Positions 22,787-32,538 of a stretch of DNA of 64,000 nucleotides are shown here, one piece after another (the stretch's first letter is position 1; each line of letters starts with the position of its first letter). The notes below the pieces were generated by a model. The model was given only the letters and a program-made list of their open reading frames with translations. It was not told where the DNA came from and searched no databases. The position numbers and the translations under genes were made by a program. Source of the DNA: Roseovarius sp. M141 (GTDB lineage Bacteria > Pseudomonadota > Alphaproteobacteria > Rhodobacterales > Rhodobacteraceae); NCBI RefSeq assembly GCF_024355225.1, contig NZ_VCNH01000008.1:3100001-3164000 (forward strand). Reading direction: 5' to 3'.

Positions 22787-22978
22787 ATGATGAAAGCGCT
22801 TATCACGGTCTGCGCCCTCACCTTGGCAACGACAATGCCTCTTTTAGCCAGCGAACACAGCATGTCTGAAGTTGCAAGGCCCGACGTGTCGACGATCGCC
22901 CATAGCGGTGGCTGCCGGAAAAGCTCGCCTCCCGGACAATGCTGCCATGCCGGCTCACAGCCGCTGCACTGCCACTGA
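22787..22978 (+). CDS. Small secreted Cys/His-rich protein
   Basis: A 63-residue product with a signal peptide (about 1-22) and a C-terminal cluster C43, C52, C53, H54, H61, C62, H63 in the context GCRKSSPPGQCCH and LHCH. Such spacing could bind a metal ion or a Fe-S-free metal site, or form disulfides in the periplasm. GAGG lies nine bases before ATG 22787. It is divergent from the ectoine-synthase-like gene; the 97-base gap has a tandem TTTGTTAA repeat (about 22733-22750). I know of similar short CCH...HCH tails in small alphaproteobacterial proteins but cannot name a family. Confidence 0.6.
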   Translation: MMKALITVCALTLATTMPLLASEHSMSEVARPDVSTIAHSGGCRKSSPPGQCCHAGSQPLHCH

Positions 22979-22983
22979 AACGC

Positions 22984-23013
22984 AAAACGCCCCGGCCATT
23001 TCCGACCGGGGCG
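22984..23013 (-). terminator. Terminator after rpmD
   Basis: An 8-bp GC stem (22988-22995 with 23006-23013) followed on the minus strand by TTTT. It lies 22 bases after the rpmD stop, so the spc transcript ends here before the ectC islet. Confidence 0.82.
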
Positions 23014-23035
23014 CTGCTATCAAGGCCGAGAAACC

Positions 23036-23224
23036 TCAGCCTTTTTCTTCAACGATCTCAACCATATGCGAGATCTTGCTGATCATGCCGCGGACACTGG
23101 GCGTGTCCTCCAACTCGCGCACGCGGTGCATCTTGTTCAGGCCGAGGCCGATCAACGTTGCGCGCTGCTCGGCGGGGCGGCGGATGGGGCTGCCCACCTG
23201 CTTGATGACGATAGTTTTGGCCAT
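23036..23224 (-). CDS. rpmD: 50S ribosomal protein L30
   Basis: A 62-residue L30 beginning [17 protein letters not shown] with the loop [20 protein letters not shown]. It is last in this part of the spc operon, three bases after rpsE, and is followed by a terminator. In the usual order rplO would come next. Confidence 0.97.
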   Translation of the reverse strand: MAKTIVIKQVGSPIRRPAEQRATLIGLGLNKMHRVRELEDTPSVRGMISKISHMVEIVEEKG

Positions 23225-23227
23225 GTC

Positions 23228-23815
23228 TTAACCCTCCTGCGCGACGGGCGCTTGTTCGCCTTTGATCTTGGGCGCGTGTTCGGTAGCCATGATGTCCGCG
23301 ACCTTCTTGCCACGGCGCTGCGCAACCATGCGGGGGCTCGACTCTTTGGTCAGGCCGTTCATGGTGGCGCGGATCATGTTGTAGGGGTTCTGACTGCCGT
23401 TCGATTTCGCGACGACGTCCTGAATGCCCAGCATTTCGAACACGGCGCGCATCGGACCACCGGCGATGATGCCGGTACCCTGCGGTGCGGAGCGCATGAT
23501 CACCTTGCCGGCGCCATGGCGCCCTTCCATGTCGTGATGCAGTGTGCGACCCTCACGCAGCGGCACACGGATCATGGCGCGCTTGGCGGCCTCGGTCGCC
23601 TTGCGGATGGCCTCGGGGACCTCCTTGGCCTTACCCTTGCCGAAACCGACGCGGCCCTTCTGATCGCCTACGACGACCAGCGCGGCAAAGCCGAAGCGCT
23701 TGCCGCCCTTGACGGTTTTGGAAACGCGGTTGATCGCGACCAGACGGTCGGCGAATTCAGGGGTCTCGTCGCGCTGGTTGCGGCGGCCCCCGCCACGGTT
23801 GTCATCTCTTGCCAT
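23228..23815 (-). CDS. rpsE: 30S ribosomal protein S5
   Basis: A 195-residue S5 involved in decoding accuracy and assembly. The double-stranded RNA-binding domain has [19 protein letters not shown], and the C-terminal domain [18 protein letters not shown]. The start [15 protein letters not shown] at 23815 is preferred over an upstream start 20 codons earlier. The extended tail ends EQAPVAQEG. Confidence 0.97.
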   Translation of the reverse strand: MARDDNRGGGRRNQRDETPEFADRLVAINRVSKTVKGGKRFGFAALVVVGDQKGRVGFGKGKAKEVPEAIRKATEAAKRAMIRVPLREGRTLHHDMEGRHGAGKVIMRSAPQGTGIIAGGPMRAVFEMLGIQDVVAKSNGSQNPYNMIRATMNGLTKESSPRMVAQRRGKKVADIMATEHAPKIKGEQAPVAQEG

Positions 23816-23929
23816 GCGGCATGTCCTTCTCAAAGCGGCGCGGCTTGCGCCAAATGTGTCAATCCAGGTGGGCAAATGCGCCCCCGGATCATCGAGGCGG
23901 CCCCATGACAGGGGCCGCCTACGCTGAGT

Positions 23930-24289
23930 TTAGATCTTCAGACCACCTTCACGCGCGGCGTCGGCCAGAGCCTTGACCTTGCCGTGAAAGAGGAAGCCGC
24001 CACGGTCGAAATACGCTTCTTCGATGCCGGCCTTTTTCGCGCGCTCGGCAATCGTGGCGCCCACTTTGGTGGCCGCTTCGATGTTGCACTTGTTGACCAT
24101 GCCCAGATCCTTTTCCAAGGTCGAGGCCGATGCCAGCGTCACGCCGTTGACATCGTCGATCAGCTGCACGCTGATATTCTTGTTGCTGCGGTGAACGCTC
24201 AGGCGCATACGCCCTGCGTTCACTTTGCGAAGTTTGTTCCGAACGCGCAGGCGGCGTTTCAGAAACAGTTTTCTCTTGCTGTTTGCCAT
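23930..24289 (-). CDS. rplR: 50S ribosomal protein L18
   Basis: A 119-residue 5S rRNA-binding protein with the basic N terminus [19 protein letters not shown] and the C-terminal [24 protein letters not shown]. It lies between rplF and rpsE in standard spc order; the gap to rpsE is about 115 bases. Confidence 0.98.
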   Translation of the reverse strand: MANSKRKLFLKRRLRVRNKLRKVNAGRMRLSVHRSNKNISVQLIDDVNGVTLASASTLEKDLGMVNKCNIEAATKVGATIAERAKKAGIEEAYFDRGGFLFHGKVKALADAAREGGLKI

Positions 24290-24300
24290 CTACCCGTTCC

Positions 24301-24834
24301 TTACTTCTTCTTGCCTTCTTTCTGGAAGATATACTCGTCTTTGTAGCGAATGCCTTTGCCCTTGTAGGGCTCGGGACGACGCCAGTCGCGAATATCAGAC
24401 GCGACCTGACCGACGAGCTGCTTGTCCGTGCCTTCGACCGAGATCTCAGTGGCCTTGGGGACGGTAACAGTCACACCTTCCGGAATTACAAAATCGACGT
24501 CATGGCTTAGGCCGAGGTTCAGTTTCAGGACATTGCCCTGAAGCTGCGCCCGGTAACCGACGCCGCGAATTTCAAGATCTTTCTTGAATGTCGCGTTGGT
24601 GCCGTGAACAACATTGGCCACGACACTACGTGTCATGCCCCACTGCTGGCGCGCGCGCTTGGATTTACCGCGCGGCGTGATCGTGATCTCACCCTCACCG
24701 ATGGTGATGGTCACATCGTCCGTGGCGGTAAAGCTTTTCGTTGCCTTCGGTCCCTTGACCTCAAGCGTCTGGCCGCTGAGCGTAGCGGTGACACCTTCGG
24801 GCAGGGGAATGGGCAGTTTGCCGATACGAGACAT
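24301..24834 (-). CDS. rplF: 50S ribosomal protein L6
   Basis: A 177-residue L6 from near the factor-binding site. It shows [15 protein letters not shown] at the start and the C-terminal [15 protein letters not shown] loop. GGAGG precedes ATG 24834. It is followed 12 bases later by rplR. Confidence 0.98.
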   Translation of the reverse strand: MSRIGKLPIPLPEGVTATLSGQTLEVKGPKATKSFTATDDVTITIGEGEITITPRGKSKRARQQWGMTRSVVANVVHGTNATFKKDLEIRGVGYRAQLQGNVLKLNLGLSHDVDFVIPEGVTVTVPKATEISVEGTDKQLVGQVASDIRDWRRPEPYKGKGIRYKDEYIFQKEGKKK

Positions 24835-24846
24835 ATACAGCCCTCC

Positions 24847-25239
24847 TTAGAATATCGTGCAGAGCACTTCGCCGCCGATATTCTGGCTGCGCGCGCTTGC
24901 ATCCGACATCACACCTTTTGAGGTGGAGACAATCGACACACCCAGGCCCTGACGGACCGACGGGATGTCCTTGACGCCCAGATAGACGCGACGACCGGGC
25001 TTGGAGACCCGCTTCATTTCGCGAATGACGGGGGCGCCATCGAAGTATTTCAGACTGATCTCGATGGCCGGGTGGCCATCCTTGCCAGTCGCGCTCTCAA
25101 AGCCGCGGATATAGCCTTCGTCCGCCAGAACACCGAGCACACGCTCGCGCATTTTGGAGGCGGGGGTCATCACCGTGGATTTGCCACGCATCGAGGCGTT
25201 GCGGATCCGCGTGAGCATATCGCCGATAGGATCATTCAT
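24847..25239 (-). CDS. rpsH: 30S ribosomal protein S8
   Basis: A 130-residue S8 that binds 16S rRNA and in many bacteria represses the spc operon. Motifs: [14 protein letters not shown] at the N terminus and [14 protein letters not shown] near the C terminus, the RNA-binding signature. It is in standard order after rpsN. Confidence 0.98.
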   Translation of the reverse strand: MNDPIGDMLTRIRNASMRGKSTVMTPASKMRERVLGVLADEGYIRGFESATGKDGHPAIEISLKYFDGAPVIREMKRVSKPGRRVYLGVKDIPSVRQGLGVSIVSTSKGVMSDASARSQNIGGEVLCTIF

Positions 25240-25251
25240 TTCAAATCTCCC

Positions 25252-25557
25252 TTACCAGCTGGATTTCACGAGGCCCGGAGCCAGGCCAGCCTGGCCCAGT
25301 TCCCGCAGCGCGATACGCGACACTTTGAGCTTGCGATAATACGCATGCGGACGGCCTGTCAGCTGGCAGCGGTTGTGCAGACGTGTTGCACTGCTGTTGC
25401 GCGGCAGGTCGGCCAGCTTCAGGGTCGCGCGGAAACGCTCTTCCATCGGCTTGCTCTGGTCATTGATGATCTCCTTGAGCGCCGCGCGCTTGGCGGCGAA
25501 CTTGTCGACCAGCTTCTGGCGCTTCTTCTCGCGCTCGATCATTGCTTTCTTAGCCAT
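25252..25557 (-). CDS. rpsN: 30S ribosomal protein S14, zinc-free type
   Basis: A 101-residue S14. It lacks the CxxC...CxxC motif, so it is the long zinc-independent form. The conserved [21 protein letters not shown] is present. It lies between rplE and rpsH as usual. Confidence 0.98.
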   Translation of the reverse strand: MAKKAMIEREKKRQKLVDKFAAKRAALKEIINDQSKPMEERFRATLKLADLPRNSSATRLHNRCQLTGRPHAYYRKLKVSRIALRELGQAGLAPGLVKSSW

Positions 25558-25576
25558 AACTCTCTCTCCCGCTGCT

Positions 25577-26140
25577 TCAGCTGTTGAAGGGCATGTTGAA
25601 ATGCTTCAACAGCGCCTTGGCTTCAGCGTCGGTTTTCGCCGTGGTTGCGATGATAACGTCCATGCCCCAGGATTCGTCGATCTTGTCAAAATTGATCTCG
25701 GGGAAGACGATGTGTTCCTTGATGCCGAAGGCATAGTTGCCGCGACCATCAAAGGATTTGCCCGAAACACCGCGGAAGTCGCGGATACGGGGCATCGCGA
25801 CCGTGATCAGACGGTCGAGGAAGTCATACATACGGGCACTGCGCATGGTGACCTTGGTCCCCAGCGGCATGTCCTCGCGGACACGAAAGCCGGCGATCGA
25901 GTTCTTTGCCATCGTCACAACAGCGCGCTGACCTGCAATCGTGCTCAGGTCGTCCTGAGCCGACTTCGCCTTCTTGGAGTCGCGAACGGCCTCGGCACCG
26001 CAGCCGATGTTCAGGACGATCTTGTCCAGACGCGGGATCTGCATGTCGTTGGTATAGCCGAACTCTTCTTTCAGCTTGGCCTTGATCTCGTCGTGGAAAA
26101 GCGCACGCAGGCGCGGGGTATAGGTTGCTGAATCAAGCAT
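25577..26140 (-). CDS. rplE: 50S ribosomal protein L5
   Basis: A 187-residue 5S rRNA-binding protein of the central protuberance, with [18 protein letters not shown] and the [20 protein letters not shown] segment. Its start overlaps the end of rplX by eight bases, indicating translational coupling. Confidence 0.98.
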   Translation of the reverse strand: MLDSATYTPRLRALFHDEIKAKLKEEFGYTNDMQIPRLDKIVLNIGCGAEAVRDSKKAKSAQDDLSTIAGQRAVVTMAKNSIAGFRVREDMPLGTKVTMRSARMYDFLDRLITVAMPRIRDFRGVSGKSFDGRGNYAFGIKEHIVFPEINFDKIDESWGMDVIIATTAKTDAEAKALLKHFNMPFNS

Positions 26141-26444
26141 CGATCACGTCCCCCGTGGTTTTGGCGACGCGCACCTTCTTGCCATCCTTGACGTCAAAGC
26201 CGACGCGGGTCGGTTTGCCGTTGGCATCCAGCAGCGCGATGTTGCTGAGGTCGATGGGCATCGCCTTGGGCAGGCGGCCACCCTGTGCGGTCTGGCTCTG
26301 GCGGGTGTGGCGGATGGCCATGTTGGCGCCATCGACAACGGCCTTGCCGGCCTTGGGATCAACGGAGGCAACGGTGCCTTCCTTGCCCTTGTCCTTGCCT
26401 GCGATGACGACGACCTTGTCGCCCTTCTTCAGTTTGGCAGCCAT
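26133..26444 (-). CDS. rplX: 50S ribosomal protein L24
   Basis: A 103-residue assembly-initiator protein with an N-terminal KOW motif ([19 protein letters not shown]). It starts two bases after the rplN stop and overlaps rplE at its other end. Confidence 0.98.
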   Translation of the reverse strand: MAAKLKKGDKVVVIAGKDKGKEGTVASVDPKAGKAVVDGANMAIRHTRQSQTAQGGRLPKAMPIDLSNIALLDANGKPTRVGFDVKDGKKVRVAKTTGDVIDA

Positions 26445-26445
26445 G

Positions 26446-26814
26446 TCACAGCACCTCCGGAGCGAGCGAGATGATTTTCATGAACTTCTTGGCGCGCAGT
26501 TCGCGAACGACCGGCCCGAAGATACGGGTGCCGACAGGCTCGCCCGCGTTGTTCAGGATGACGGCAGCGTTGCTGTCAAAGCGAATGGCGGTGCCATCTT
26601 CGCGGCGCACTTCCTTGGCGGTACGTACGACGACGGCCTTGCGCACGTCGCCTTTTTTCACGCGACCGCGCGGGATGGCTTCCTTGACCGAGACGACAAT
26701 GATGTCGCCGACGGATGCGTATCTACGCTTGGAACCACCCAGAACCTTGATGCACTGAACACGGCGAGCGCCGCTATTGTCAGCAACATCCAGGTTTGTC
26801 TGCATCTGGATCAT
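26446..26814 (-). CDS. rplN: 50S ribosomal protein L14
   Basis: A 122-residue L14 with the signature [19 protein letters not shown] and [11 protein letters not shown] near the C terminus. It lies about 80 bases after rpsQ. Confidence 0.98.
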   Translation of the reverse strand: MIQMQTNLDVADNSGARRVQCIKVLGGSKRRYASVGDIIVVSVKEAIPRGRVKKGDVRKAVVVRTAKEVRREDGTAIRFDSNAAVILNNAGEPVGTRIFGPVVRELRAKKFMKIISLAPEVL

Positions 26815-26893
26815 TTGGTTTCTCCCGACCTACCGGGGGGCGATGCGGCCCTTGCCCCGGGGTTTCGATTAAGCTGAATAAGTGCCGGAGGGC

Positions 26894-27124
26894 TTAACCC
26901 TCCAGAACCTCCCAGCGTTTCGTCTTGGACCGCGGCGGGCATTCGATGATGCGCACCTTGTCACCCACCTTGAACGTGTTGTTCTCGTCGTGGGCGCGGT
27001 ATTTCTTGGACTTCCGGATCGTCTTTTGCAGAACCGGGTGCTTGAAGCGGCGCTCGACCGACACGGAAATGGTCTGGGCGTTGGCGTCGCTTGTCACGGT
27101 GCCAGAGAGGATACGTTTGGGCAT
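26894..27124 (-). CDS. rpsQ: 30S ribosomal protein S17
   Basis: A 76-residue OB-fold protein that binds 16S rRNA early in assembly. It begins [18 protein letters not shown] and has the family segment [21 protein letters not shown]. It is 12 bases after rpmC. Confidence 0.98.
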   Translation of the reverse strand: MPKRILSGTVTSDANAQTISVSVERRFKHPVLQKTIRKSKKYRAHDENNTFKVGDKVRIIECPPRSKTKRWEVLEG

Positions 27125-27136
27125 CTTGCAGGCTCC

Positions 27137-27340
27137 TTATTCTGCCGCCGCGGCTGCGGCTTTCTCGTTCAGGATGGTCAGCACACGGGCTGCGCTGCGA
27201 CGTGCAACGCGCATCTGCGACGCATTCTCCAGCTGGCCGGTAGCCGCCTGGAAACGCAGGTTGAACTGCGCCTTTTTCAGATTTGCCAGCTCTTCGCGCA
27301 GCTGGTCTGGTGTCTTCTCTCGAAGTTCCTTGGCGTCCAT
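27137..27340 (-). CDS. rpmC: 50S ribosomal protein L29
   Basis: A 67-residue L29 beginning [21 protein letters not shown] 27340 has AAAGG upstream, and the 12 extra upstream codons are not part of the family. The tail is alanine-rich. It normally follows rplP directly, but here about 2 kb with two opposite-strand genes intervene, so it now heads a separate transcript. Confidence 0.97.
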   Translation of the reverse strand: MDAKELREKTPDQLREELANLKKAQFNLRFQAATGQLENASQMRVARRSAARVLTILNEKAAAAAAE

Positions 27341-27419
27341 CGCCTTATTCCTTTCAACATCACTGGAGGGCCGCACGATGCGTCACCCTGATTCCGGTGG
27401 AGATCCTTGTGATCTGGCG

Positions 27420-27448
27420 CGTATAGAGGGGCCGCGCGCCCGGCGCAA
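27420..27448 (-). promoter_or_regulatory. Sigma70-like promoter of rpmC-rpsQ-rplN...
   Basis: On the minus strand TTGCGC (27448-27443), a 17-base spacer and TATACG (27425-27420), 80 bases before rpmC. The same -10 hexamer and spacing appear before rplO and rpsL, which supports a real promoter. Confidence 0.75.
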
Positions 27449-27504
27449 CCCCTGTCTGCAAAAGGGTCTCGCCATGCCCTGCCCGCTGCGCTATCACAGC
27501 GCCC

Positions 27505-28125
27505 ATGTCAGATATATCCTCCCTCTACGTCACCCGCCTTTACCGCGCCGCGCTGCGTGAACTGGGCAAACCCGTCGACGCCGCCGAACTGGAAGCGTCC
27601 TGCTGGTCCATCGCCGAAGATGACGAGGCCGGACAGGAATGGTGCGAGGATAACGACTATCCCGGCTACACGTCCTACGCGTCGCTCGACGACCTGCCCT
27701 ATCGCTTTCCGATCTTCCGCGATTTGGTCAAGGTATTGGACAAGCACGTCGCCGCCTTCGCCGAAGATCTGGAGTTCGATTTGGGCGGCAAAAAGCTGAA
27801 GCTGGACAGCCTGTGGATCAACATCCTGCCCGAAGGCGGCACCCACGCCTCGCACATCCACCCCCATTCGGTGATTTCCGGCACGACCTACGTGACAATG
27901 CCCGAGGGCACCAGCGCGCTCAAGTTGGAGGACCCCCGCCTGCCGATGATGATGGCCGCCCCACCCCGCCGCAAGGACGCGCGCGAAGAGCTGCGCACGT
28001 TCACGTACATGACGCCCGAGGTCGGCGAAGTGCTGATGTGGGAATCGTGGCTGCGCCATGAGGTGCCGGTGAATATGTCGGAGGATGATCGGATAAGCGT
28101 GAGTTTCAATTACGCTTGGGGGTAA
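27505..28125 (+). CDS. Putative 2OG-Fe(II) oxygenase (2OG-FeII_Oxy_5 / TIGR02466-like)
   Basis: A 206-residue protein with the double-stranded beta-helix pattern of this putative oxygenase family: WINILPEGGTHASHIHPHS (candidate metal ligands H117 and H119), distal H185 (WLRHEVP) and R196 in DRISVSFNY as likely 2-oxoglutarate anchor. Substrate unknown; related proteins are of unknown function. It lies on the plus strand, divergent from rpmC and downstream, on the opposite strand, of rplP. Because some oxygenases modify ribosomal proteins, the location is suggestive but not proof. Confidence 0.78.
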   Translation: MSDISSLYVTRLYRAALRELGKPVDAAELEASCWSIAEDDEAGQEWCEDNDYPGYTSYASLDDLPYRFPIFRDLVKVLDKHVAAFAEDLEFDLGGKKLKLDSLWINILPEGGTHASHIHPHSVISGTTYVTMPEGTSALKLEDPRLPMMMAAPPRRKDAREELRTFTYMTPEVGEVLMWESWLRHEVPVNMSEDDRISVSFNYAWG

Positions 28126-28187
28126 TCGCGTCGCGTCGGCACCTTTGATTGAACCATCCGCGTTCTTCCGCGTTACCCCCGGAGGCA

Positions 28188-29078
28188 ATGAGGAGAGTTC
28201 CGCTGGAACCAGTCACCGTTCTCATCAATCAACTGCGCGATATTGCGCGCAGTTCCGTCGCGCTGCTGCCGAATCTGACGGTGGCCCTGATCGTGATCCT
28301 GTTGACTTGGCTCATCAACAAGCTGGCCGCGTCCGCGCTGTCAAGTACGCTCAAACGCACCCGGCTGCGCAGAAGCCTGCAAGAGTTGTTTACCTTGCTG
28401 GTCTCGATCGCGATCTGGGTTTTGGGCATCTTGATTGCCGCTGTCATCCTTTTTCCCGGCCTGACTCCGGCCAGTATTCTGGCGGGTCTTGGAATCGGCT
28501 CCGTCGCAATCGGATTCGCCTTCAAAGACGTGTTCGAGAATTTTTTGGCCGGGATCATTATCCTGTTTCGTCGTGAAATGCGGATCGGCGACCATGTGGA
28601 ATGCGAAGGCATCGAGGGCAAGGTCGCGCAAATCGCCATCCGCGAAAGCCATATCCGCCAAACTGATGGCCAGCTGGTGATCGTACCCAATTCGATCCTG
28701 TTCAAGAACCCGGTGATCGTGCGCACCGATCAGGACAGCCGCCGCGTCACCGTGATCTGCGGCGTTGCCTATGACGTTGACGTGGATGAGGCCCGTTCGG
28801 TCATCTCGGACGCGGTGAACGCCTGCGATACTGTAATCAGCGACGAAAAACCGATCCAGATATTCGCACAGGAATTCGCGTCGTCTTCGATCAACTTCGA
28901 GGTGACGTGGTGGACCGGCTCCAAACCTGTCGAGGTGCGTACATCGCGCGATCAGGTCGTTGCGGCGGTCAAACGCGCCTTGGACGACGCGGGGATCGAG
29001 ATTCCCTTCCCCTATCGCACACTGACCTTCAAGGAACCCCTGCCGCTGCAACGAGCGTCGGGTGGTGCGGACACGTGA
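28188..29078 (+). CDS. Small-conductance mechanosensitive channel (MscS family)
   Basis: About 296 residues. Three predicted helices end in the pore-lining region ILAGLGIGSVAIGFAFKDVFENFLAGIIIL, followed by the beta domain with RIGDHVECEGIEGKVAQI and VIVPNSILFKNPV, and an alpha/beta C-terminal domain. It releases solutes during osmotic downshock. The start is uncertain: ATG 28188 has GGAGG only two bases away, and a TTG at 28149 also opens the frame. It lies about 60 bases after the oxygenase gene, likely the same transcript, inside the S10-spc junction. Confidence 0.92.
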   Translation: MRRVPLEPVTVLINQLRDIARSSVALLPNLTVALIVILLTWLINKLAASALSSTLKRTRLRRSLQELFTLLVSIAIWVLGILIAAVILFPGLTPASILAGLGIGSVAIGFAFKDVFENFLAGIIILFRREMRIGDHVECEGIEGKVAQIAIRESHIRQTDGQLVIVPNSILFKNPVIVRTDQDSRRVTVICGVAYDVDVDEARSVISDAVNACDTVISDEKPIQIFAQEFASSSINFEVTWWTGSKPVEVRTSRDQVVAAVKRALDDAGIEIPFPYRTLTFKEPLPLQRASGGADT

Positions 29079-29395
29079 CAGCGTCGATGTCTTTGACCGA
29101 TGCATTTCGGTTGCCACCGTCGGAGCCCGGCCGCGCTCTTGGTTCCAGGATGGGAGAACTATCCTTGCTGGCTATCTACCAATTTTTGGTCATCGCTGAA
29201 CTGACGCCGCCGACACCTGTTGTCAGTAGCGAAAGTCATATCACGAACAATATTCCCGATGATTTCGTTCTATAAAGGTAGGCCCCCGTCAATCTCTTGG
29301 CGGGGGCCCAATTTCTCTCTACCGGGGTGCGGTCCGCGGATTGCTGGGCAATCCGCTACACCGCACTGATCAGAAAGCGCTATGCGCCTTCGACC
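29079..29395. other. Intergenic region between mscS and rplP with two hairpins
   Basis: Two transcripts converge here. The stem 29281-29288 with 29301-29308 (12-base loop) is followed on the minus strand by a weak T-rich tail and probably ends the rplB-rplP transcript. A longer hairpin spans 29327-29366: outer 7 bp (29327-29333 with 29360-29366) and inner perfect 9 bp (29336-29344 with 29348-29356). No gene is supported in the first 200 bases. Confidence 0.6.
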
Positions 29396-29809
29396 TTACC
29401 AGTCTTCGCGCTGAACAACGCGCGTTTTGATCGGCAGCTTCATCGCCGCGAGGCGCAGGGCCTCGACTGCGATTTCTTCGCTGACGCCGTCAAGCTCGAA
29501 CATGATCCGGCCCGGCTTGACCCGCGCAGCCCAGTAATCGACCGAACCTTTACCTTTACCCATGCGGACTTCGGTAGGCTTGGACGAGACCGGCACATCC
29601 GGGAAGATCCGGATCCAGACACGGCCCTGACGCTTCATGTGGCGTGTCATCGCGCGGCGGGCTGCCTCGATCTGACGCGCGGTCACACGCTCGGGCTGGG
29701 TGGCCTTCAGGCCGAACGAGCCAAAGTTCAGGTCAGACCCGCCCTTGGCTTCGCCCTTGATGCGGCCTTTGAACTGCTTGCGGAATTTAGTGCGTTTTGG
29801 TTGTAGCAT
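29396..29809 (-). CDS. rplP: 50S ribosomal protein L16
   Basis: A 137-residue L16 near the peptidyl-transferase centre and A-site tRNA. It begins [16 protein letters not shown] and has the [17 protein letters not shown] loop. It ends this transcript; the usual follower rpmC is displaced by two opposite-strand genes. Confidence 0.98.
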   Translation of the reverse strand: MLQPKRTKFRKQFKGRIKGEAKGGSDLNFGSFGLKATQPERVTARQIEAARRAMTRHMKRQGRVWIRIFPDVPVSSKPTEVRMGKGKGSVDYWAARVKPGRIMFELDGVSEEIAVEALRLAAMKLPIKTRVVQREDW

Positions 29810-29822
29810 CTTTCATTCCCCT

Positions 29823-30530
29823 TTAGCGCCGACCGCCCGCACCGCGAGGTGCCGGACCGTCCTGAAGTTCCTGAGCCTTCCGGTCACGCGCGGACGGGTC
29901 GTGATCCATGATCTCGCCTTTGAAGATCCAGGTCTTGATCCCGATGATGCCGTAAGCGGTCATCGCCTCGACATGCGCATAATCGATATCGGCCCGCAGC
30001 GTATGCAGGGGCACGCGGCCCTCGCGGTACCATTCGGTCCGGGCGATCTCGGCGCCGCCAAGGCGGCCGGCGAGGTTCACTCGGATGCCGAGGGCACCCA
30101 TACGCATGGCGTTTTGCACAGCGCGTTTCATCGCACGGCGAAAGCTGACGCGGCGCTCCAACTGCTGGGCGATGCTCTCACCCACCAAAGCTGCGTCCAG
30201 TTCAGGCTTGCGCACCTCGACGATGTTCAGGTGCAGCTCGCTTGCCGTCATCGCCGCCAGCTTCTTGCGCAGGGTTTCGATGTCTGCGCCTTTCTTGCCG
30301 ATGATAACGCCGGGGCGCGCTGTGTGAACCGTGACGCGGCATTTCTTGTGCGGACGCTCGATGATCACGCGGCTAACGCCGGCTTGCTTGCACTCGGTCT
30401 TGATAAACTCGCGCATGGCGAGATCTTCGAGCAGCAGATTGCCGTAGTCCTTGGTGTCAGCGTACCAGCGGCTGTCCCAGGTCCGGTTAATCTGAAGGCG
30501 CATGCCAATCGGATTTACTTTGTTACCCAT
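29823..30530 (-). CDS. rpsC: 30S ribosomal protein S3
   Basis: A 235-residue S3 at the mRNA entry channel. It has the KH domain ([17 protein letters not shown]) and the C-terminal domain with [30 protein letters not shown]. The start overlaps the rplV stop by one base. Confidence 0.98.
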   Translation of the reverse strand: MGNKVNPIGMRLQINRTWDSRWYADTKDYGNLLLEDLAMREFIKTECKQAGVSRVIIERPHKKCRVTVHTARPGVIIGKKGADIETLRKKLAAMTASELHLNIVEVRKPELDAALVGESIAQQLERRVSFRRAMKRAVQNAMRMGALGIRVNLAGRLGGAEIARTEWYREGRVPLHTLRADIDYAHVEAMTAYGIIGIKTWIFKGEIMDHDPSARDRKAQELQDGPAPRGAGGRR

Positions 30531-30910
30531 CAGGCTTGCTCCTCAACTTGGCGCAGTTTGATCGTGATTTCCGAGAACGGCTTGCGCAGGGCGCCAAACC
30601 GGCCCCGGGCACGCGGGCGACCGCGCTTCATGACCAGGTTCTTGCCGACATAGGCCTCGGCCACGATCAGCTCGTCCACATCGAGATTGTGGTTGTTCTC
30701 GGCGTTGGCGATGGCAGACTGCAGGCACTTACGCACATCTTCGGCGATCCGCTTTTGCGAGAACGTCAGATCGTTCAGGGCCTTGTCCACCTTCTTGCCA
30801 CGGATGAGCTGTGCCAGAAGGTTCAGTTTCTGCGGGCTGGTACGGAGCATGCGCAGTTTTGCCATTGCTTCGTTATCGGCCACGCGGCGGGGGTTCTTTT
30901 CCTTGCCCAT
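30530..30910 (-). CDS. rplV: 50S ribosomal protein L22
   Basis: A 126-residue L22 lining the exit tunnel. The conserved hairpin region includes [17 protein letters not shown] sequence ([18 protein letters not shown]). It lies three bases after rpsS and overlaps rpsC. Confidence 0.98.
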   Translation of the reverse strand: MGKEKNPRRVADNEAMAKLRMLRTSPQKLNLLAQLIRGKKVDKALNDLTFSQKRIAEDVRKCLQSAIANAENNHNLDVDELIVAEAYVGKNLVMKRGRPRARGRFGALRKPFSEITIKLRQVEEQA

Positions 30911-30913
30911 GAC

Positions 30914-31192
30914 TTACTTCCGCTTCGCTTTTTTGTCGGCTGCATGACCTGTGTAGGTCCGTGTCGGCGAATATTCACCGAACTTCTGACCGATCATGTC
31001 TTCGCTGACGTTGACAGGAATATGCTTGCGACCGTTGTAAACACCAAACGTCAAGCCCACGAACTGGGGCAGGATCGTCGAGCGGCGCGACCATATCTTG
31101 ATGACTTCATTACGACCGCCCTCACGCGACGCTTCGGCCTTTTTCAGGACGTAGGCGTCGACAAAGGGGCCTTTCCATACAGAACGTGCCAT
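30914..31192 (-). CDS. rpsS: 30S ribosomal protein S19
   Basis: A 92-residue S19 of the small-subunit head, beginning [20 protein letters not shown] with [28 protein letters not shown]. Standard order after rplB, three bases apart. Confidence 0.98.
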   Translation of the reverse strand: MARSVWKGPFVDAYVLKKAEASREGGRNEVIKIWSRRSTILPQFVGLTFGVYNGRKHIPVNVSEDMIGQKFGEYSPTRTYTGHAADKKAKRK

Positions 31193-31195
31193 ATC

Positions 31196-32038
31196 TTAGC
31201 GGCCCTTCTTCTTGGCGTGACGCGAGCGGATGATCAGCTTCTGCGACGCCTTGTTCTTGTTGCGGGTACGGTAGCCCTTGGTCGGCTTGCCCCATGGGGT
31301 CACCGGGTGACGACCACCCGAGGTCCGGCCCTCACCACCACCATGCGGGTGATCGATCGGGTTCATGACGACACCGCGCACAGAAGGACGAACGCCCTTG
31401 TGACGCATGCGGCCGGCCTTGCCGTAGTTCTGGTTCGAGTTGTCGGGGTTGCTGACCGCGCCAACCGTCGCCTTGCATTCCTGGCGAACCAGACGCAGCT
31501 CGCCCGAGCTGAGGCGGATCTGGGCATAGCCACCGTCACGACCGACGAACTGGGCATAGGTGCCTGCCGCGCGTGCGATCTGGCCACCCTTGCCGGGCTT
31601 CATCTCGATGTTGTGGACGATGGTACCGATCGGCATGCCCGAAAACGGCATGCAGTTGCCGGGCTTGATGTCGACCTTGGTGCCGGAATAGATCCTGTCA
31701 CCGATGGCCAGGCGCTGAGGCGCGAGGATATAGGTCTGCTCGCCATCGTCATACTTGATGAGGGCGATGAACGCGGTCCGGTTCGGGTCATATTCGATCC
31801 GCTCGACGGTGGCCGCCATATCGAATTTGTTACGCTTGAAATCAACGATCCGGTAGAGGCGCTTGGCCCCACCCCCGCGACGACGCGATGTGATACGTCC
31901 GGTGTTGTTCCGGCCGCCCGATTTCGACAAACCCTCGGTGAGGGATTTGACGGGGCGACCTTTGTACAGCTCCGAACGGTCGATCAGCACCAGCCCGCGC
32001 TGGCCCGGCGTCGTTGGCTTATACGACTTGAGTGCCAT
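31196..32038 (-). CDS. rplB: 50S ribosomal protein L2
   Basis: A 280-residue L2 required for subunit joining and peptidyl transfer. Conserved blocks [38 protein letters not shown] and the basic tail [14 protein letters not shown] are present. It normally follows rplW within a few bases; here 1.9 kb containing an IS element and a terminator lie between, so rplB-rplP must have its own promoter in 32039-32538 or beyond. Confidence 0.98.
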   Translation of the reverse strand: MALKSYKPTTPGQRGLVLIDRSELYKGRPVKSLTEGLSKSGGRNNTGRITSRRRGGGAKRLYRIVDFKRNKFDMAATVERIEYDPNRTAFIALIKYDDGEQTYILAPQRLAIGDRIYSGTKVDIKPGNCMPFSGMPIGTIVHNIEMKPGKGGQIARAAGTYAQFVGRDGGYAQIRLSSGELRLVRQECKATVGAVSNPDNSNQNYGKAGRMRHKGVRPSVRGVVMNPIDHPHGGGEGRTSGGRHPVTPWGKPTKGYRTRNKNKASQKLIIRSRHAKKKGR

Positions 32039-32538
32039 GCTTTCTGTCTTCCGTTTAGCAAACGGCGGATGTGTGTTCCGCCTATGTAGGGTGGGACTGG
32101 CCCACCGTGGGTATAGGGCCCCGAAGGTCCCCGGCTAGGTCGTTCTTGCGAACGAAAACGAAACCCCGGACGAATCCGAGGCTGCGTTGATGGGCCCGTG
32201 TAGGCGAGAGCGCAGCGAGGGTCAAGCGGATGATAAGAGATTCGGGGCGCGCCTCCTGCGCGCTGGACGCCCCACCCCAAGCCGGGCGAGCGCCTGACCG
32301 GGGGCTGGCGCTACAACGGCTAAGCGTGGCACTTTATCCGCGCCAAGCCCCTCCCCCCTTCATCAGGCAGCGCTGGGCCGCCAAAGCGCCAGACCGCGGG
32401 CCGGTCAGGCGCTCGCCCGGCGCGCTGCGCGCGCTGTTCGGGCGGGGTGGCGCCGACTCGAAGAAACCAAACGCTGATCGCAATACAATTAGCTACACAC
32501 TTATAGTAAACTTGACGTGTGAAAGATGAAGGTTAACA
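32039..32538. other. Hairpin-rich gap upstream of rplB with a 21-bp inverted repeat
   Basis: No gene is supported. A perfect 21-bp inverted repeat (32281-32301 with 32401-32421) encloses about 100 bases, which hold a further pairing block (32305-32312 with 32385-32392), so a large stem-loop can form. A small hairpin lies at 32141-32154. The rplB promoter should be in this region, but only a -10-like TATACC near 32113-32118 was seen, without a good -35. Bases after about 32460 become AT-rich. Confidence 0.6.

Noticed and set aside
29088-29276. 62-codon plus-strand frame after mscS
   Set aside because: No ribosome-binding site and no family likeness; it ends in the terminator region.
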